Positions 1 to 9,485 are shown, counted from the stretch's first letter. The stretch is 64,000 bases of DNA from Corallincola platygyrae (GCF_039544265.1 NZ_BAABLI010000015.1:62001-126000); one strand, 5' to 3'. Numbers and translations: made by a program. Notes: generated by a model not told the origin, from the sequence alone.

Positions 1-63
1 ATTAACGATCATTTTGATAATGTACTGTTAATTCATTGGGTTAGTGTTAACGAGGTGTGAGAT

Positions 64-1020
64 ATGCGTCACCAGGAACTTAACTTATTAATGATTTTTG
101 ACGCCATTATGACCGAGGGTTCGATTACGCGAGCCGCGGATCGTCTGGCATTAACCCAACCTGCCGTATCCAATGCGCTCTCGCGCATGCGCGCCGCCTG
201 GAAAGATGAACTTTTTGTTAAAGATGGCCGCAATATTCAACCTACTGTGTATGCCCAAAACCTCTGGACTCAAATTCGTGAGCCGCTGAAAGAGTTGGAA
301 GACGCGGTAGACCAGAATGAATTTAATCCCGCTACCGCCAAACGCACATTTCGTCTAGCTGTCGCAGACGCCGTGGTCGATGTGGTTTGGCGGCCATTGC
401 GCAAAATCATTGAAGAATCCGCACCGGGCATCAATATTCATGCGGTGCCTTACACCATTTCAAATGCTGAATCGTCTCTCCACGACGCTGAGGTGGATAT
501 GGTCATTGGTGCTCAGGCGACCGCCTCTTCAGTAATTCGTACCGAGTTCCTATTCAATCCTTGTTATGCCTGCGTGATGCGTCTGGATCACCCGCTGACG
601 AAAGTGCCGCTAACGCTAGAGCGTTTTGCTGCTGCAGACCATCTGCTGGTTTCTCTGTCTGGTGATGTCACCGGTTATACCGACCAGGTACTGGCGCAAC
701 AGGGCATGAAACGTCGTGTTGCCATGTCGGTAAACCACTTCGCAACAGTGCCTGCGCTACTTAAAGAGACTGATCTGATTGCTGTAGTACCTTCAACCAC
801 CATAGAGCAGGCAATGTTTAATGGCGAACTGGCAGTGATGGAGCCACCGATTGAACTGGCTCCTGCGCCAGTGGCCAGTGCCTGGCACAAACGGCAAGAA
901 AACGACAAGGGATTGTGCTGGTTACGCGGCCACGTAAACCGCATTATCAAAGAGCACTTCGACCGTCATATGAGCGAACTGAAAGCGCGTATCTGCCCGC
1001 AGTGCAAAGACACAGTGTAA
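64..1020 (+). CDS. LysR-family transcriptional regulator
   Basis: A 318-residue protein with the LysR layout. The N-terminal winged helix-turn-helix (about residues 4-62) carries the family signature around GSITRAADRLALTQPAVSNAL, and a two-lobed effector-binding domain fills about residues 88-300. The start is supported by a GAGGTG ribosome site seven bases upstream. LysR proteins bind DNA as dimers or tetramers and respond to small ligands; the ligand and targets cannot be read from the sequence. The methyltransferase-like gene 25 bp downstream on the same strand may be co-transcribed. The C-terminal end has a CPQC pair, which is unusual but of unknown meaning. Confidence 0.9.
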   Translation: MRHQELNLLMIFDAIMTEGSITRAADRLALTQPAVSNALSRMRAAWKDELFVKDGRNIQPTVYAQNLWTQIREPLKELEDAVDQNEFNPATAKRTFRLAVADAVVDVVWRPLRKIIEESAPGINIHAVPYTISNAESSLHDAEVDMVIGAQATASSVIRTEFLFNPCYACVMRLDHPLTKVPLTLERFAAADHLLVSLSGDVTGYTDQVLAQQGMKRRVAMSVNHFATVPALLKETDLIAVVPSTTIEQAMFNGELAVMEPPIELAPAPVASAWHKRQENDKGLCWLRGHVNRIIKEHFDRHMSELKARICPQCKDTV

Positions 1021-1045
1021 CCCTGTGTAGATAGAGGCTAGGGTC

Positions 1046-1534
1046 ATGAACAATCAACAGGGATGGATCCATATGCCGGTACCGCTGGCGATTTTGGTCG
1101 CGGTATTGATGGCGCTTAGCTGTGGCTGTTTTCCTGCTTCTTTGGAAAGGATATTTGATTCGGCGTTGTTGTGGTCTCGCACCTCTTTCTGGTTTGGGCT
1201 GAGCCTTTGTTTGCTCGCAGCCGCCATCTGCATTGCAGCGGTGATCAGCTTCCGCCGTGCAAAAACCACCGTCGACCCCAGATATCCAGAGCAAAGCAAT
1301 CAACTGGTGGTAGCCGGTGTGTTTAACTACAGCCGCAATCCGATGTACGTAGGGTTTGTGCTTGCCTTGATAGGCTGGAGCTTGGTTCTAGGGGATGCCT
1401 GGACCTTGCTTTGGATTATTGCCTACTGGGTGTTTATGGACAGATACCAGATCCGTCGCGAAGAACAGGCGCTCACCGCCAAGTTTGGAGAGAGCTATCA
1501 AGCCTACTGTCAGCGAGTGAGGCGGTGGGTTTAG
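1046..1534 (+). CDS. isoprenylcysteine carboxyl methyltransferase-like membrane protein
   Basis: A 162-residue polytopic membrane protein with about four hydrophobic segments. The C-terminal half has the ICMT/PEMT-type signature: YSRNPMYVG near residue 95, then RREEQALTAKFGESYQAY near the end. In this family that segment binds S-adenosylmethionine and the lipid-soluble substrate. Bacterial members are common and their substrates mostly unknown; they do not necessarily modify prenylated proteins. It lies just downstream of the LysR gene and may share its transcript. The family call is firm; the substrate is not assigned. Confidence 0.8.
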   Translation: MNNQQGWIHMPVPLAILVAVLMALSCGCFPASLERIFDSALLWSRTSFWFGLSLCLLAAAICIAAVISFRRAKTTVDPRYPEQSNQLVVAGVFNYSRNPMYVGFVLALIGWSLVLGDAWTLLWIIAYWVFMDRYQIRREEQALTAKFGESYQAYCQRVRRWV

Positions 1535-1594
1535 GCTGGCATAATAGAGGCCCTTCACCAAAACCCCCTCCCGTTGGAGAGGGCGCGATGTCAG

Positions 1595-1828
1595 CTATAG
1601 TTCGTCCCGTGAAAAGTTCGTAATACCTTCACCAAACTGAGCGACAGCTTTTTCTCTCATTGGATTAAGCAGTAATCGCAGTTCAACCAGATCATTGCCT
1701 ACATCAGCGACTTCATCAGGATCATCTGAGCTCGAACAGACGTCTGCCATCTGTTGCTCTAGCGTAGTAAGCCCTTCTAGGACCAACTTTAGCTCTGATT
1801 CGGCAAACTCCATTTTGAATTGGCTCAT
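1595..1828 (-). CDS. Tsi2-like immunity/antitoxin protein
   Basis: A 77-residue acidic, mainly helical protein encoded directly after the Tse2-like toxin, with an ATGA overlap (1825-1828) that implies translational coupling. Pseudomonas aeruginosa Tsi2, as I recall it, is also 77 residues and binds Tse2 in the cytoplasm. The two can be lined up by eye over the central part (a leucine/glutamine-rich helix, an acidic DDP stretch, then helix two and an AxxQFGEG/ALGQYSG-like turn near residues 61-69). Gene order, length and coupling match tse2-tsi2. The alignment is by eye and sequence identity is low, so the immunity role is an inference mostly from context. Confidence 0.6.
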   Translation of the reverse strand: MSQFKMEFAESELKLVLEGLTTLEQQMADVCSSSDDPDEVADVGNDLVELRLLLNPMREKAVAQFGEGITNFSRDEL

Positions 1829-2202
1829 ACGACTTTACCTTCTTTTTTGAACACTCTGGACGCTTTCAGCGCCATCTCTTCTAGCAAACCTTTGAACTTG
1901 TCTACTGGCATGTTCTGCGTAGGAGAAATGCAGTAATGATGGGGTTTATCCTGAACCATCTTTAGCCCCTGTGGAGGTTGAGTATTTGGAGGAAAACGCC
2001 AAACCCATCCCGTCATTGGGGCATTGTTGATACCTTCTCTATCAAACACGCTGATTCCTTTTCCATTCGCGATGATAACCTTAATTCCATTTATGGTTGT
2101 TACATCAACATCACGACTTCGGACGTTTGATAATCGAGGGCTAGATGCATTTCCAAGTCGAAAAAGCTCTTCTGGAAGGATGTAGAATTCCTTTGGATAC
2201 AT
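1825..2202 (-). CDS. Tse2-like ADP-ribosyltransferase-fold toxin
   Basis: A 125-residue protein resembling Tse2, the cytoplasm-acting T6SS effector of P. aeruginosa. Shared features seen by eye are a GxSVFDREG segment (residues 49-57; Tse2 has TSVFDRAG), a PPxGLKMVQD segment (77-85; Tse2 has PPDLKVKQD), an HHYCISPTQNMP stretch (88-99; Tse2 has THYTIMPAKPM) and a basic C-terminal helix. In Tse2 the Thr-Ser of TSV is needed for toxicity; here the pair is Ile50-Ser51. AAGGA lies seven bases before the ATG. No PAAR, VgrG, Hcp or Rhs carrier adjoins it, so it is either an orphan secreted effector or has been kept as a toxin-antitoxin module. The similarity is recalled, not computed. Confidence 0.7.
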   Translation of the reverse strand: MYPKEFYILPEELFRLGNASSPRLSNVRSRDVDVTTINGIKVIIANGKGISVFDREGINNAPMTGWVWRFPPNTQPPQGLKMVQDKPHHYCISPTQNMPVDKFKGLLEEMALKASRVFKKEGKVV

Positions 2203-2385
2203 AATGATTTCCTTATCATTTTCAAAATTCAGAAGCCTAAATCTAGCAGGTTTTTAAGACCTTATCCCCTTACAGTAAGTTTTTTCGCCTGAGTTAGTAA
2301 AGCTATTGGAATGGACTACGTGCAGCGCATTCCTACCTTGGGCGTAAATGTCTTGGTGAGGGCTTAACTCAATTAATAGAAAGAA

Positions 2386-2425
2386 AAAGACCGACAAACC
2401 GGGGAATGACAGTTTGCTGGTCTTT
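2386..2425 (-). terminator. probable terminator of the amylase gene
   Basis: Imperfect hairpin: AAAGACC and CAAAC on one arm pair with GTTTG and GGTCTTT on the other, with a two-base mismatch and about 12 bases of loop. It lies 10 bp past the stop of the minus-strand amylase gene, and its exit side on that strand is T-rich. Confidence 0.55.
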
Positions 2426-2434
2426 ACCTTGCCG

Positions 2435-4090
2435 CTAATTATTTACTAACCAAAACTCTCCGGTGACCGCTGCGATTGGCAGGGTGACGCTGCCGCTGAC
2501 GGTTACCGTTTGTCCGGTCAGCAGGTTGGTCAACGAGGTAGCATTGGCCAGTTGTGATGCTTCAAAGGTCGCTTCATGAGCGGTACTGTCCGCATTGAGC
2601 AAATAGAGAATCTGCTCACTGTCTGCTACTTTCAGGTCGGCATACAAGCCGGTGGCGTTTTCCGCTAGCAGCGGCACTCGTTCGCCGCTGTACAGCGCCG
2701 GATGGGCATCCCGCATCAGCATCAGCTGGCGGATATAGTCACGCAGTGCGGCTTGCTCTGTGGATGCGGTAAAGGGCGTGCGGGTTTCGTCCAATGGCAG
2801 GCCTTCGATCTTGCCTGAGGTGCGCGCCACATGGTCATCACACATCACGTCGATACCGTTGCACACATCGTTGGTTTCGGCAAAACCGGGCACCTCATCG
2901 CCAATCTCGTCTCCGTAGTAGAGCGTAATAGGGCCCGAGTAGGCGGCGACAAAGCTATAAACCGCGCGGTGACGCTCAAAGTACTCCTCTTCCAGCCCTG
3001 CGCGTTGGATCAGATCGCCGAGCCTGACCAAATCATGGTTGGTCACAAACAGGTTAGGGTGAGCGTAATCTGGATTCGCCGAGTTAAGCTGCCAGCCCAG
3101 ATTTAGCTGACTGGGGTAGGGCGCTCCGCGACCACTTTCTTCTGCTGCCAGGGTCTGAACCAGTTGATAGCGCATGGCAAAGTCCAACGCTGAGCAAACA
3201 CCGGGTAGCTCGGCTGTGCCATAACCATGGCTGCGCACCTTGTCGCCACTGCCATCGAAGATCTCTGCCACCATATAACCCAGCGGATTTACCGTTTCCC
3301 CATTCATCTGATAGGTCACAGATTGGCTGGTTTCCTCTACGAGCTGGCGGATCTCGCCCCAGCCGCCGACGGGCACTTCGTTGGCGACGTCTAAGCGCCA
3401 ACCATCAATTTTTAATTCGCGGATCCAGTAAGTGGCGACCTCTTTCATAAAGTCGAGATCGACAGGGAAGGTACTTAGTTGTGTAGTGGTTAAGCTGTCA
3501 GCATAGTGCGGACCCTGACCTGATAGCGTCAGTCCGTTGGGTGAAGCATATTCTGGCGCGTTGGTTTTATGATGGCCAAACACACCATCGAAGAAAACAT
3601 AAAGGCCGCGGGCATGGGCTTCATCAACCAGTGTGCGAGCCTGTTCCAGGCTGCCAAAATTCGGATCAATGGCAAAGTAGTTACTGCCAAAGTAGCCAGT
3701 GGCATCGAGCCGAGTGACGTTGTCTGGTTGACCGGCGTCCTGCACGGATTCAAACACAGGCGTCAACCAGATCGCGTTCATGCCGAGTGACTGGATATAG
3801 TCCAGTGAGTCAGTGATGCCCTGAATGTCGCCGTTATGGTGACTGGGACCATAGCCGATGCCATAGCCTCGATTGGTATCGCCATCAATAAAGGCTTCCG
3901 TCATCACGTGATAAATACGCAGTCTGTCAGTTTGTTGATACAGCGTTTGGTCACAGGGGTAGGGGGTATAAGTGACTTCAGGCTCTGTTTTGGTCTCGGT
4001 GCCGCCCGGTGTGCCGCCGCTACTGCCGCCACCACAAGCGCTCAGCACACTGGCTGCCAACAAAAGACCCACGGTTAACTTTGCGTCCAT
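2435..4090 (-). CDS. GH13 alpha-amylase family lipoprotein
   Basis: A 551-residue secreted glycoside hydrolase. A lipoprotein signal ends in LSAC with Cys19, followed by a Gly/Ser/Thr linker. The (beta/alpha)8 barrel carries the GH13 regions: region I DGVFGHH (Asp168), region II DGWRLDVANE with nucleophile Asp234, region III AEIFDG with acid/base Glu276, and region IV FVTNHD with Asp353. A beta-sandwich domain C ends the protein. All three catalytic carboxylates are present, so it should hydrolyse or transfer alpha-glucans at the cell envelope. GGGAG precedes the ATG. It appears monocistronic. Alpha-amylase versus neopullulanase-type specificity cannot be settled by eye. Confidence 0.9.
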   Translation of the reverse strand: MDAKLTVGLLLAASVLSACGGGSSGGTPGGTETKTEPEVTYTPYPCDQTLYQQTDRLRIYHVMTEAFIDGDTNRGYGIGYGPSHHNGDIQGITDSLDYIQSLGMNAIWLTPVFESVQDAGQPDNVTRLDATGYFGSNYFAIDPNFGSLEQARTLVDEAHARGLYVFFDGVFGHHKTNAPEYASPNGLTLSGQGPHYADSLTTTQLSTFPVDLDFMKEVATYWIRELKIDGWRLDVANEVPVGGWGEIRQLVEETSQSVTYQMNGETVNPLGYMVAEIFDGSGDKVRSHGYGTAELPGVCSALDFAMRYQLVQTLAAEESGRGAPYPSQLNLGWQLNSANPDYAHPNLFVTNHDLVRLGDLIQRAGLEEEYFERHRAVYSFVAAYSGPITLYYGDEIGDEVPGFAETNDVCNGIDVMCDDHVARTSGKIEGLPLDETRTPFTASTEQAALRDYIRQLMLMRDAHPALYSGERVPLLAENATGLYADLKVADSEQILYLLNADSTAHEATFEASQLANATSLTNLLTGQTVTVSGSVTLPIAAVTGEFWLVNN

Positions 4091-4154
4091 ACTATCTCCC
4101 TGAAACCCAGATGAATTGTTTTCAGTGAGCTATTTAGCCATGGGTGTAGAAAAG

Positions 4155-4181
4155 AAAAATCCACCTCAGGGGTGGATTTTT
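4155..4181 (-). terminator. terminator of the RND efflux operon
   Basis: A perfect 11-bp stem, AAAAATCCACC paired with GGTGGATTTTT, with a five-base loop, lying 46 bp past the stop of the RND permease gene. The A/T-rich base of the stem gives a U-tract on the minus strand. Confidence 0.8.
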
Positions 4182-4226
4182 AATCAATGGTGCTAGCGCA
4201 CGAGGGACTCGTTTGAAAGCGAAGGC

Positions 4227-7200
4227 CTATTCACTGGGTTCGACTGCAGCCACTGCTTTTTTACCTTTGGCTTTTTCCCGCATGCTCTGCATGATGACGT
4301 AAAACGCAGGCACCAGCAGAGTTCCGACGATCGTCGCCATCAACATGCCGCCCATCACTGCATTACCCAGTGAGCGGCGGCTGGCCGCGCCTGCGCCAGT
4401 GGCAATCACTAAAGGCAAAATACCCAGCACAAACGAGAAAGCCGTCATCAGTACCGCTCTGAAACGGAGTTTAGCTGCGGTTTCTGCTGCTTCCAGAATG
4501 CTCTTGCCCTCTTCTCGAAGCTGCTTGGCAAACTCCACCACCAGAATCGCGTTTTTACTGGCCAAGCCAATCAGCAGCACCAGACCGATCTGGGTATAGA
4601 GGTTAATTTCCCCCCCCACGGCCAGCACCATGGCAAAAGCACCAAATACGGCGACAGGTACGGCAAGCATGACCGCAGCGGGAATGGTCCAACTCTCGTA
4701 TTGGGCTACCAGGAACAGATAGGTAAATACCAGTGCCAGGGCGAAAATAAAGGGTGCCAGGTTACCGGCTTGGATCTCCTGGTAGGTTTGGCCACTCCAA
4801 CTGGTGGTGTAACCCGCGGGTAGTGTCTCTGCTACTTCCTGAATAGCTTTAATCACCTCACCACTGGATACACCAGGCATGGGAAACGCATTGATCTTGG
4901 TTGCACCATAGAGGTTGAACTGCTGCACGTATTCAGGACCCAGGATAGGGCTGGTGGTAATCAGGGTACTCAGAGGCACCATCTCCCCATTTTTGGTTCT
5001 GACGTAGAAACGGATCAGGTCGGTCTCATCGTTTCGGTATTCGGTTTCCGCCTGCATCATTACCCGGAACACCTTACCAAACAGGTTGAAGTCGTTGACA
5101 TAGGATGATCCCAGCATGGTCTGTAGGGTCGAGAAGATTTCCGTCAAGCTGACCCCCTGGACCTTGGCTTTGGCGCGATCCACGTCGACAAACAGTTGCG
5201 GCACATCGGCGCGGAAATTACTGAATGCGCCGGCAATTTCGGGGCGTTGGTTGGCGTTGAGAATCATCCCGCCCATGGTGGCGGCGATCTGATCCGTTGA
5301 ACGTCCTTGGGTATCTTGAAGGAAGAACTCCACACCGCCGACATTACCCACCCCGGGCAGAGGCGGCAGCGAGAAGGCCATGGCTTTTGCCTGCGGGAAC
5401 GCAGCTAATTTGCCTTGCACCTTTCGCACAATGGCAGCTTCAGTCAGTGAGGGATCTTCCCGTTCACTCCAGTCCGCCAGCGTCACAATCAACAAACCCG
5501 CGTTAGAAGACACTGCTTGAGACACGATGCTGTAGCCACTCACAGAGATCACTCGTTCAACGCCAGGCTCCTCTTTCACTGCATTGATCATCTCCTCCAT
5601 CACCGCTTTACTGCGGTTCAGTGAAGAGCCATCTGGTAATTGGACATCGACGAAGAAGGCTTTTTTGTCCTCAGTAGGCACAAAACTTGTGGGCAGGATG
5701 CTCGCTAAACCGCCGACACCCGCAAGTAACACCAGATAAACGACACCAACAAAGGCGGTTTTTCGGACCAGAGATGAAACCCATTTGCTGTAGCCATTGG
5801 TCATACGATTGAAGTGCCTGTTAAACAAGGCATGGAAACCTTTCTCTTTTTTCTCCGGCGTTTTCAACATCACAGCACACAGTGCGGGACTGAGCGTCAG
5901 CGCGTTAACCGAGGAAATGAGTACCGAGATACAGATGGTGACTGAGAACTGGGCGTACATCTGACCGGTAATGCCTGGCATCACAGCCGTCGGTGCAAAC
6001 ACGGCCAACAGTACCAAGGTGGTGGCGATCACCGGCCCTGTGACCTGGCGCATCGACTCAGCCGTAGCGTCGACAGCAGACATCCCTTCCTCTTCCATCA
6101 GGCGGGTGACATTTTCTACCACGATAATGGCATCATCCACCACGATACCGATGGCGAGGATTAGTGCAAACAGGGTGACGGTGTTGATGGTCATGCCGGT
6201 GGCCAGCAGGAAGGCAAAGGTACCAATCAGAGACACCGGAATAGCAATCGCCGGGATCAGGGTTTGCCGGACATTCTGCAGGAACAGGTAAACCACCAAG
6301 ACCACCAGGCCAAGTGCCTGTAGCAGGGTGACGACCATCTCCTCGATGGAGACTTCAACGAAGCGTGTGGTATCGTAATACACGCCCCAATCCAGACCCT
6401 CTGGGAAGTTTTCTTTCAGCTTGGCCAGCTCGGCACGCACGCCTTTGGCAACTTCCAGTGCATTGGCGTCGGAAGACTGGTTAATAAAGATAAGGGAGGA
6501 CGCCTTGCCATCGAGCAGGGCTTCGGCGTCGTAGCTTTGGGCACCCAGTTCTACGCGAGCAACATCTTTGAGTTTGACGCTACTGCCATCTTCGTTTGCC
6601 AGCAGCACAATCTCCTTAAACTCCTCGACATCGGTTAAACGGCCTTTGGCCTGCAGCGTATACTGGAATTTCTGATCGCCGCCGGCAGGTGGCGCGCCGA
6701 TACGCCCTGCAGGTACCTGAACGTTTTGCTCCTGTAGCGCCTGTCGAACATCATCAACCGTGATTGACAGACCAGCCATGCGGTCCGGGTTAAGCCAGAT
6801 CCGGATGGAGTAGTCCATCGAGCCGATAATATCGGCTTTGGATACGCCCGGTACTCGCGCCAGATTGTCCTTAATGTTGATCGCCATGTAATTGTTGATA
6901 AACAGACTGTCGTAGCGATCATCGGGCGAGAACAGACTTACCGCCATCAGCAGGTTGGGGCTCTGTTTCTCAACTTTTACCCCTTCACGTTTTACCTCTT
7001 CCGGCAGTCGTGCGGTGGCAATTTGGACCCGGTTACTGACGTTTACCTGGGCCATATCGGCATCGGTGCCGACTTCAAACGTGACAGTCAGGTTATAACT
7101 GCCATCGTTGGCGGAGCGGGATTCCATGTAGATCATCCCCTCCACACCATTGACCTCGGCTTCAATCACCTTGGCGATGGTATCCCTGACCGTTTCGGCG

Positions 7201-7361
7201 CTTGCCCCGGCATAACTGGTGCTGACATTGACGCTGGGCGGCGCCAGATCCGGGAACTCGGAAATAGGCAGTACCAGCATGGAGAGAAAACCCGACAGGG
7301 TCAGTACGATCGAGATAACAAAGGCGAACTTGGGCCTGTGAATAAAGAACTGACTGATCAT
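4227..7361 (-). CDS. RND (HAE1-type) multidrug efflux permease
   Basis: A 1044-residue inner-membrane proton/drug antiporter of the AcrB/MexB type, close to the family's usual length. The N-terminus MISQFFIHRPKFA is typical. TM4 carries the paired aspartates of the proton relay (GIVVDDAIIVVEN) and TM10 the matching lysine (GLASKNAILVVEF), so the pump looks active. It should form a trimer working with the adaptor encoded 13 bp upstream and a TolC-like outer-membrane channel that is not in the window. Substrates cannot be read from the sequence. GGGG lies about seven bases before the ATG. No regulator adjoins the operon. Confidence 0.93.
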   Translation of the reverse strand: MISQFFIHRPKFAFVISIVLTLSGFLSMLVLPISEFPDLAPPSVNVSTSYAGASAETVRDTIAKVIEAEVNGVEGMIYMESRSANDGSYNLTVTFEVGTDADMAQVNVSNRVQIATARLPEEVKREGVKVEKQSPNLLMAVSLFSPDDRYDSLFINNYMAINIKDNLARVPGVSKADIIGSMDYSIRIWLNPDRMAGLSITVDDVRQALQEQNVQVPAGRIGAPPAGGDQKFQYTLQAKGRLTDVEEFKEIVLLANEDGSSVKLKDVARVELGAQSYDAEALLDGKASSLIFINQSSDANALEVAKGVRAELAKLKENFPEGLDWGVYYDTTRFVEVSIEEMVVTLLQALGLVVLVVYLFLQNVRQTLIPAIAIPVSLIGTFAFLLATGMTINTVTLFALILAIGIVVDDAIIVVENVTRLMEEEGMSAVDATAESMRQVTGPVIATTLVLLAVFAPTAVMPGITGQMYAQFSVTICISVLISSVNALTLSPALCAVMLKTPEKKEKGFHALFNRHFNRMTNGYSKWVSSLVRKTAFVGVVYLVLLAGVGGLASILPTSFVPTEDKKAFFVDVQLPDGSSLNRSKAVMEEMINAVKEEPGVERVISVSGYSIVSQAVSSNAGLLIVTLADWSEREDPSLTEAAIVRKVQGKLAAFPQAKAMAFSLPPLPGVGNVGGVEFFLQDTQGRSTDQIAATMGGMILNANQRPEIAGAFSNFRADVPQLFVDVDRAKAKVQGVSLTEIFSTLQTMLGSSYVNDFNLFGKVFRVMMQAETEYRNDETDLIRFYVRTKNGEMVPLSTLITTSPILGPEYVQQFNLYGATKINAFPMPGVSSGEVIKAIQEVAETLPAGYTTSWSGQTYQEIQAGNLAPFIFALALVFTYLFLVAQYESWTIPAAVMLAVPVAVFGAFAMVLAVGGEINLYTQIGLVLLIGLASKNAILVVEFAKQLREEGKSILEAAETAAKLRFRAVLMTAFSFVLGILPLVIATGAGAASRRSLGNAVMGGMLMATIVGTLLVPAFYVIMQSMREKAKGKKAVAAVEPSE

Positions 7362-7374
7362 GGTGGACCCCTAC

Positions 7375-8550
7375 CTATTTGCCAGCGCTTTTTTTGCCAG
7401 AGCTTTGCTCAAATGGCATCGCTTCCGCCATCTGGGTGGTGACCTCCAATCCAGGTCGAACCTTCTGCAGCCCCTCCACCACGATCATCTCGCCCTCTTT
7501 CAGGCCAGATTCTACTTGCCATCTGACACCATAACGACTGCCCATGGTGACCTGGCGCTTTTCAATTTTGCTTTCTGCGTTCACCACTAAAACGAAACGA
7601 CCGAGTTGGTCTTCCTGAATGGCGACTTGCGGGATCAGCAGCGCTTCCACTTGTGAAGGTGCATTAACGATGGCAGTGACGAACATGCCTGGTAGCAGGG
7701 CGCGATTAGGGTTAGGGAACAGTGCGCGAATGGCCAGGGTACCTGTGGCCGCATCTACTCGGTTGTCGACGAAATCAATCTTGCCGTCCAGTTCATACAT
7801 TTCACCGTTAGGCAGGCGCATTTTTATTACCAGGTCGCCGGCTTCAAGGGCTTCTTCTGCGCCGTCGGCGCCAAAGTTGCGATATTTGGCTACGATTTTT
7901 TCACTGGCTTGGAAATGCACTTCGATTGGGTCGAGGTTAACCACGGTGGCTAGTGCGCGATCTGGTGATATCAAATCACCTGCAGACACGTTAGCGCGGC
8001 TGATACGACCATCAATTGGCGAAGTGATCTGGGTGTAACTCAAGTTAAGTTTGGCTGCATCTAATGCTGCACGCGCTTTGGATTCTTCCGCTTCCGTTTC
8101 CAGCTTGTTGCCGGTGAGTTCATCCATCTCTTTAGCGCTAATAACGCCTTCAGCGAAGATCTCTTTACCACGGTTATAGTTGGCAAGGGCCACTTTTTTA
8201 GCAGCGATGGCGCGGTCTAACTGCGCCTGTGCTTGATTCACTTCGGTTTTGTAAGTCGCTGGGTCGATTTCGAACAACAGGTCGCCTTGTTTCACGTCTG
8301 CCCCTTCCGAAAAAGTACGACGCAGTAGCAAGCCGGAAACGCGCGCATTGATAGTGGTGTCTTCATTGGCCTGAGTTCGGCCGACAAACTGGCTGTTGGG
8401 CACTATTGAGTCAGTCGCAACTTTCACCACGGTAACACTGGGCTTGGGGGCTTGTGGCGGTGGTTGTTTATTGTCGCAGCCGCTTATCACCAGTAGGCCT
8501 GCAAGCGCCAACACAGCAGCGCCGTAGCGATTTCCATTTGCTTTGTTCAT
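7375..8550 (-). CDS. RND efflux periplasmic adaptor (membrane fusion protein)
   Basis: A 391-residue adaptor that bridges the RND permease to an outer-membrane channel. The start is placed at 8550 because GAGG lies just upstream and the protein then opens with a lipoprotein signal ending in ISGC; a longer in-frame reading to 8673 adds 41 residues with no signal character. A lipoyl/barrel-sandwich domain, an alpha-helical hairpin (about residues 95-170), a beta-barrel and a membrane-proximal domain follow, as in AcrA/MexA. It is first in the operon with the permease. The 280 bp upstream should hold the promoter. Confidence 0.9.
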   Translation of the reverse strand: MNKANGNRYGAAVLALAGLLVISGCDNKQPPPQAPKPSVTVVKVATDSIVPNSQFVGRTQANEDTTINARVSGLLLRRTFSEGADVKQGDLLFEIDPATYKTEVNQAQAQLDRAIAAKKVALANYNRGKEIFAEGVISAKEMDELTGNKLETEAEESKARAALDAAKLNLSYTQITSPIDGRISRANVSAGDLISPDRALATVVNLDPIEVHFQASEKIVAKYRNFGADGAEEALEAGDLVIKMRLPNGEMYELDGKIDFVDNRVDAATGTLAIRALFPNPNRALLPGMFVTAIVNAPSQVEALLIPQVAIQEDQLGRFVLVVNAESKIEKRQVTMGSRYGVRWQVESGLKEGEMIVVEGLQKVRPGLEVTTQMAEAMPFEQSSGKKSAGK

Positions 8551-8831
8551 GTGAACCTCAAAAGACGTCAATTCCCAAATATCCAAGGCGATAATGCTCA
8601 AGCGACTGCGACATGAAAAGCCATGCTGAGCGAACTCTGAGTTTTTGGCGTGTTGCGATATCGACAGCAACACGCAGATTCAGATTTGAGTGATGCAAGA
8701 TCTAAAGCATCGTACATTGATGTTAAGACTGCGCGATATTCATTCAAATAGCTATGAATTTGATAAATTCATCATTGAATCAAAGAGTTTGACACAATTG
8801 TAGTCGTTTACAGGAGGTGGGGGCGATTGGA

Positions 8832-9485
8832 TTAACTGCGCTGGTATTTTTGTTTCCAGCAATCCACCGTGTGTTGCAACGGGGCTTTGATTGGTATCCC
8901 GGAGTTATGATCCTGATTGAGGTGCAATATATCTCCGGTTTGCTGAAACTTGGTCATGCCTTCTTGATTAGCCCAATAGTAAATTCCCCAGTTATCAAGG
9001 TCCCACTGAGGATCATAGGGATTGTGCTCGTAATCCACGTAGAACAGCTGATCAGGCGTACTGACAAAGTTAGCAGGGAAGTAGTCCAGATTGACTCCAG
9101 CACGCTTGGCGATATGAGAGATTTGGTAAAGGTCTGATATCACAGCTTCGGCATTGCCCTTGGCAATAAGATCATTGGCTAGGACGCCATCAATATATGA
9201 CTTAACCAGAAAGCCTTCCTGTTCGTTGTGACTGAGTAATTTGGGTACCGGCACGCCGTATCTTTCCAGATGGTGGTAAGCATTCAGCTCGAGTGTAACT
9301 TTGTTTTGGTTGCCAAAGTCGTAGTAGGGACAGGGTTCGTCATGCATCAGCTTGACGACGTATTTGCAGCCATTATGTACCGCCAGATAGGAATAGCCTG
9401 ATTTGCCTCGGCCAAGTAGCTGCTCCAGGCGCAGTGGTCCTTGCTCGGTTTCCAATACATTGCCAACTTGCTGGTCCGGACTCAT
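8832..9485 (-). CDS. small protein-kinase-fold protein
   Basis: About 217 residues with a compact kinase-like layout: glycine loop LGRGKSG (residues 24-30), a lysine in YVVKLM (Lys45), a catalytic-loop pattern D-x4-N (Asp134, Asn139) and a metal-binding Asp151 in YVDYE in place of DFG. The C-terminal segment DPQWDLDNWGIYYW resembles a small kinase-like family I recall mainly from Firmicutes. It could phosphorylate a small molecule or a protein; the substrate is unknown. The start at 9485 is preferred for a weak AGAGA site; an in-frame ATG at 9521 would add 12 residues. It is transcribed alone. Confidence 0.65.
   Translation of the reverse strand: MSPDQQVGNVLETEQGPLRLEQLLGRGKSGYSYLAVHNGCKYVVKLMHDEPCPYYDFGNQNKVTLELNAYHHLERYGVPVPKLLSHNEQEGFLVKSYIDGVLANDLIAKGNAEAVISDLYQISHIAKRAGVNLDYFPANFVSTPDQLFYVDYEHNPYDPQWDLDNWGIYYWANQEGMTKFQQTGDILHLNQDHNSGIPIKAPLQHTVDCWKQKYQRS

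Noticed and set aside
1561..1586. GC-rich inverted sequence between the methyltransferase and Tsi2-like genes as terminator
   Set aside because: The stem is imperfect and lacks a T-tract; too weak to call.
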